A DNA stretch of 6,593 nt from SFTJ01 sp051871555 (lineage in GTDB: Bacteria; Bacteroidota; Bacteroidia; Bacteroidales; Muribaculaceae), in NCBI GenBank assembly GCA_051871555.1, contig JBJECZ010000103.1, forward strand, positions 1-6,593, written 5' to 3'. Shown in pieces: positions 5,093-6,593 of this stretch. Numbering within the stretch: position 1 is the stretch's first letter; every line of letters starts with the position of its first letter. The translations under genes and the position numbers were made by a program. The notes under the pieces were generated by a model. That model saw only the letters and a list, made by a program, of their open reading frames with translations, did not search any database and was not told the DNA's origin.

Positions 5093-6593
5093 TCAGATGT
5101 CGCTGTCCTTCTGCGACTTGCGCCGCGACTCTTTTTTGCCTTCGGCTGAACTTGTGTCCTTTTCTTCTTTAATGTCGATTTCGTTTCCTTTTTTGTCAAA
5201 TACACGGTATTCGAGGTAGGCGAGCGATTGGTTTGCAACAATCTTAAAGCCGAAACCATATTCCATTCGCCAACGCAGATATTCGGAAATCACGCCTTGC
5301 TTGATGTAGGCGTCGACAAACGGATGGACGTACATTTTGAATTGTTTCACCTTGAGGCCGTTCACCAAATAGTCGATTTTGTCCTTAATGACGTCGGTGA
5401 AGAGCAGAGGCGATTGCACTTCGCCTTTGCCGTGGCAAGAAGGGCAAGTTTCGCTTGTGACGATGTCGAGGGCTGGGCGCACTCGTTGGCGTGTGATTTG
5501 CATCAAGCCAAACTTGCTCAGAGGCAGAATGTTGTGACGAGCACGGTCGCCAGCCATAGCCACCTTCATGTGGTCGTAAAGAGCTTGACGGTGCTCAGAT
5601 TGCGCCATGTCGATGAAGTCGATGACAATGATTCCTCCCATATCGCGCAGACGCAGTTGTCGGGCGATTTCGTCGGCAGCGCGAAGGTTTACGTCGAGGG
5701 CGTTGCCTTCTTGCGAGTCGGAATTTTTCGACCTGTTGCCCGAGTTTACGTCGATTACGTGAAGGGCTTCGGTGCTTTCAATGATAAGATAGGCACCCGA
5801 CTTAAACGATACTGTCTTGCCAAACGATGTCTTAATTTGCTTCGTGATGTTGAAGTGGTCGAAGATGGGTATGTCGTCGGCATAAAGCTTGACAATGTCG
5901 CTGCGGTTGTTGGCTATCAGGCTCACATAATTGAAAATCTGGTCGTAGACACTGGCGTCGTTCACATAGATGTTTTCGAACGAAGGGCTAAAGATGTCGC
6001 GTATTACACTCACGGCGCGGCTTTCCTCTTCGTAGATGAGTGCCGGTGCATCGAGTTGCTGTGCTTTAGCGAGGCTGTCCTCCCAACATTTCATTAAAGT
6101 CTTGAGTTCGTTGTTCAGCTCTGCCACTTTTTTGCCTTCGGCAGAGGTGCGAACGATAACACCAAAATTCTTGGGCTTAATGCTTTCGATTATTTGGCGT
6201 AAGCGGTATTTCTCCTCCGACGACTTGATTTTTTGCGACACCGAAATTTTGTTGTTAAAAGGAATGAGGACCATAAAGCGTCCGGTGAAAGAGATTTCGG
6301 TGGTAAGTCGAGGTCCTTTCGACGAAATCGGCTCTTTGGCAACTTGCACAATAAGTTTCTTGCCGAGGGAGAGAACATCGGTGATAGTGCCGTGTTTGTC
6401 GATGTCAGGGAGTGTGGTGGCTTTGGAAATGTTTGGCACTTGCCGAGTGTCGCTAAGTGTCTTTTCCAGAAATTGAGAATAAGTGTTAAACTGCGAGCCT
6501 AAATCAAGGTAATGGAGAAATGCGTCTTTCTCGTAGCCTACGTTGACGAATGCGGCATTGAGTCCGGGCATTAGCTTTTTCACCTTGGCAATG
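5093..6593 (-). CDS. rng: Ribonuclease E/G family endoribonuclease, 5' end missing
   Basis: About 500 codons are present and the frame stays open through the right edge. The GTG at 6583 is an internal Val in IAKVKKLMPGLNAAF, not a start. By comparison with E. coli RNase E roughly 45 N-terminal residues are missing. Numbering from that Val, the order is: rest of the S1 RNA-binding domain (to about residue 100, with a lineage-type insertion near 29-68), 5'-monophosphate sensor with Arg145-Thr146 (VIVRTSAEG), catalytic domain with metal-binding Asp278 (VIDVNSG) and Asp322 (IDFIDM), and the zinc link Cys380-Pro-Ser-Cys383. Spacing between these sites matches E. coli RNase E within one residue. 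The protein ends in a short charged tail (about 463-496) and lacks the long degradosome scaffold of E. coli RNase E, so it is RNase G-like in size. It should act in the cytosol on mRNA decay and rRNA or other RNA processing. Confidence 0.95.
   Translation of the reverse strand, partial: IAKVKKLMPGLNAAFVNVGYEKDAFLHYLDLGSQFNTYSQFLEKTLSDTRQVPNISKATTLPDIDKHGTITDVLSLGKKLIVQVAKEPISSKGPRLTTEISFTGRFMVLIPFNNKISVSQKIKSSEEKYRLRQIIESIKPKNFGVIVRTSAEGKKVAELNNELKTLMKCWEDSLAKAQQLDAPALIYEEESRAVSVIRDIFSPSFENIYVNDASVYDQIFNYVSLIANNRSDIVKLYADDIPIFDHFNITKQIKTSFGKTVSFKSGAYLIIESTEALHVIDVNSGNRSKNSDSQEGNALDVNLRAADEIARQLRLRDMGGIIVIDFIDMAQSEHRQALYDHMKVAMAGDRARHNILPLSKFGLMQITRQRVRPALDIVTSETCPSCHGKGEVQSPLLFTDVIKDKIDYLVNGLKVKQFKMYVHPFVDAYIKQGVISEYLRWRMEYGFGFKIVANQSLAYLEYRVFDKKGNEIDIKEEKDTSSAEGKKESRRKSQKDSDI

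Noticed and set aside
4714..5172. Plus-strand open frame crossing the DUF554 start, the junction and the RNase 3' end
   Set aside because: It runs antisense through two well-supported genes plus a terminator and promoter. It is a chance frame.
5228..6097. Long plus-strand open frame of 289 codons
   Set aside because: It lies wholly opposite the RNase E/G coding sequence, whose catalytic motifs are intact. The translation resembles no family I know, has no promoter of the local type, and is a complementary-strand shadow.
6581..6583. GTG as a possible start of the RNase E/G protein
   Set aside because: The frame continues upstream as IAK before this Val and matches the conserved S1-domain stretch. 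The true start is outside the window.

Overview
The window looks like an ordinary chromosomal stretch from a Bacteroidales member of the Bacteroidota. A Prevotella- or Muribaculaceae-like gut, oral or rumen organism is my best guess, but the genus cannot be settled from sequence alone. The case for Bacteroidota is that three separate intergenic sites carry the phylum's promoter form (TTTG, 20 nt, TAnnTTTG), and that start codons are preceded by A/T-rich leaders without a clear Shine-Dalgarno sequence. The protein families are also the usual ones for that order. Nothing points to a plasmid, phage, insertion sequence, CRISPR array, tRNA or rRNA.

Layout: (1) 1-420, minus: the first 140 codons of an MgtC/SapB-family membrane protein, cut by the left edge. 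(2) 421-653: a divergent intergenic region with one promoter facing each way, a 15-bp palindrome on the -33 box of the mgtC-like promoter, and a short hairpin at the predicted 5' end of the transporter mRNA. (3) 654-2330, plus: a 558-residue YidE/YbjL/AspT-type transporter with two cytosolic RCK_C domains. (4) 2331-2430: a 100-nt gap with a strong hairpin and T-run. (5) 2431-4281, plus: an exported two-domain hydrolase, a class I glutamine-amidotransferase-like peptidase C26 domain fused directly to a zinc membrane-dipeptidase (M19) domain. (6) 4303-4980, minus: a DUF554 membrane protein, convergent with the hydrolase. (7) 4981-5092: a compact junction where the terminator of the RNase gene and the promoter of the DUF554 gene overlap. 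(8) 5093-6593, minus: an RNase E/G-family endoribonuclease, cut by the right edge.

The most interesting gene is the C26-M19 fusion. Both active sites look intact. Together they could open a gamma-glutamyl bond and then split the released dipeptide in the periplasm, as glutathione or gamma-glutamyl peptide breakdown would require. The co-directional transporter just upstream could move amino-acid-type products, but that link is inference. The other notable points are regulatory: a hairpin between transporter and hydrolase with no good promoter after it, a plus-strand terminator hidden inside the coding sequence of the convergent DUF554 gene, and a DUF554 promoter placed so close to the start codon that the mRNA should be almost leaderless. 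I see no clearly new multi-gene system.
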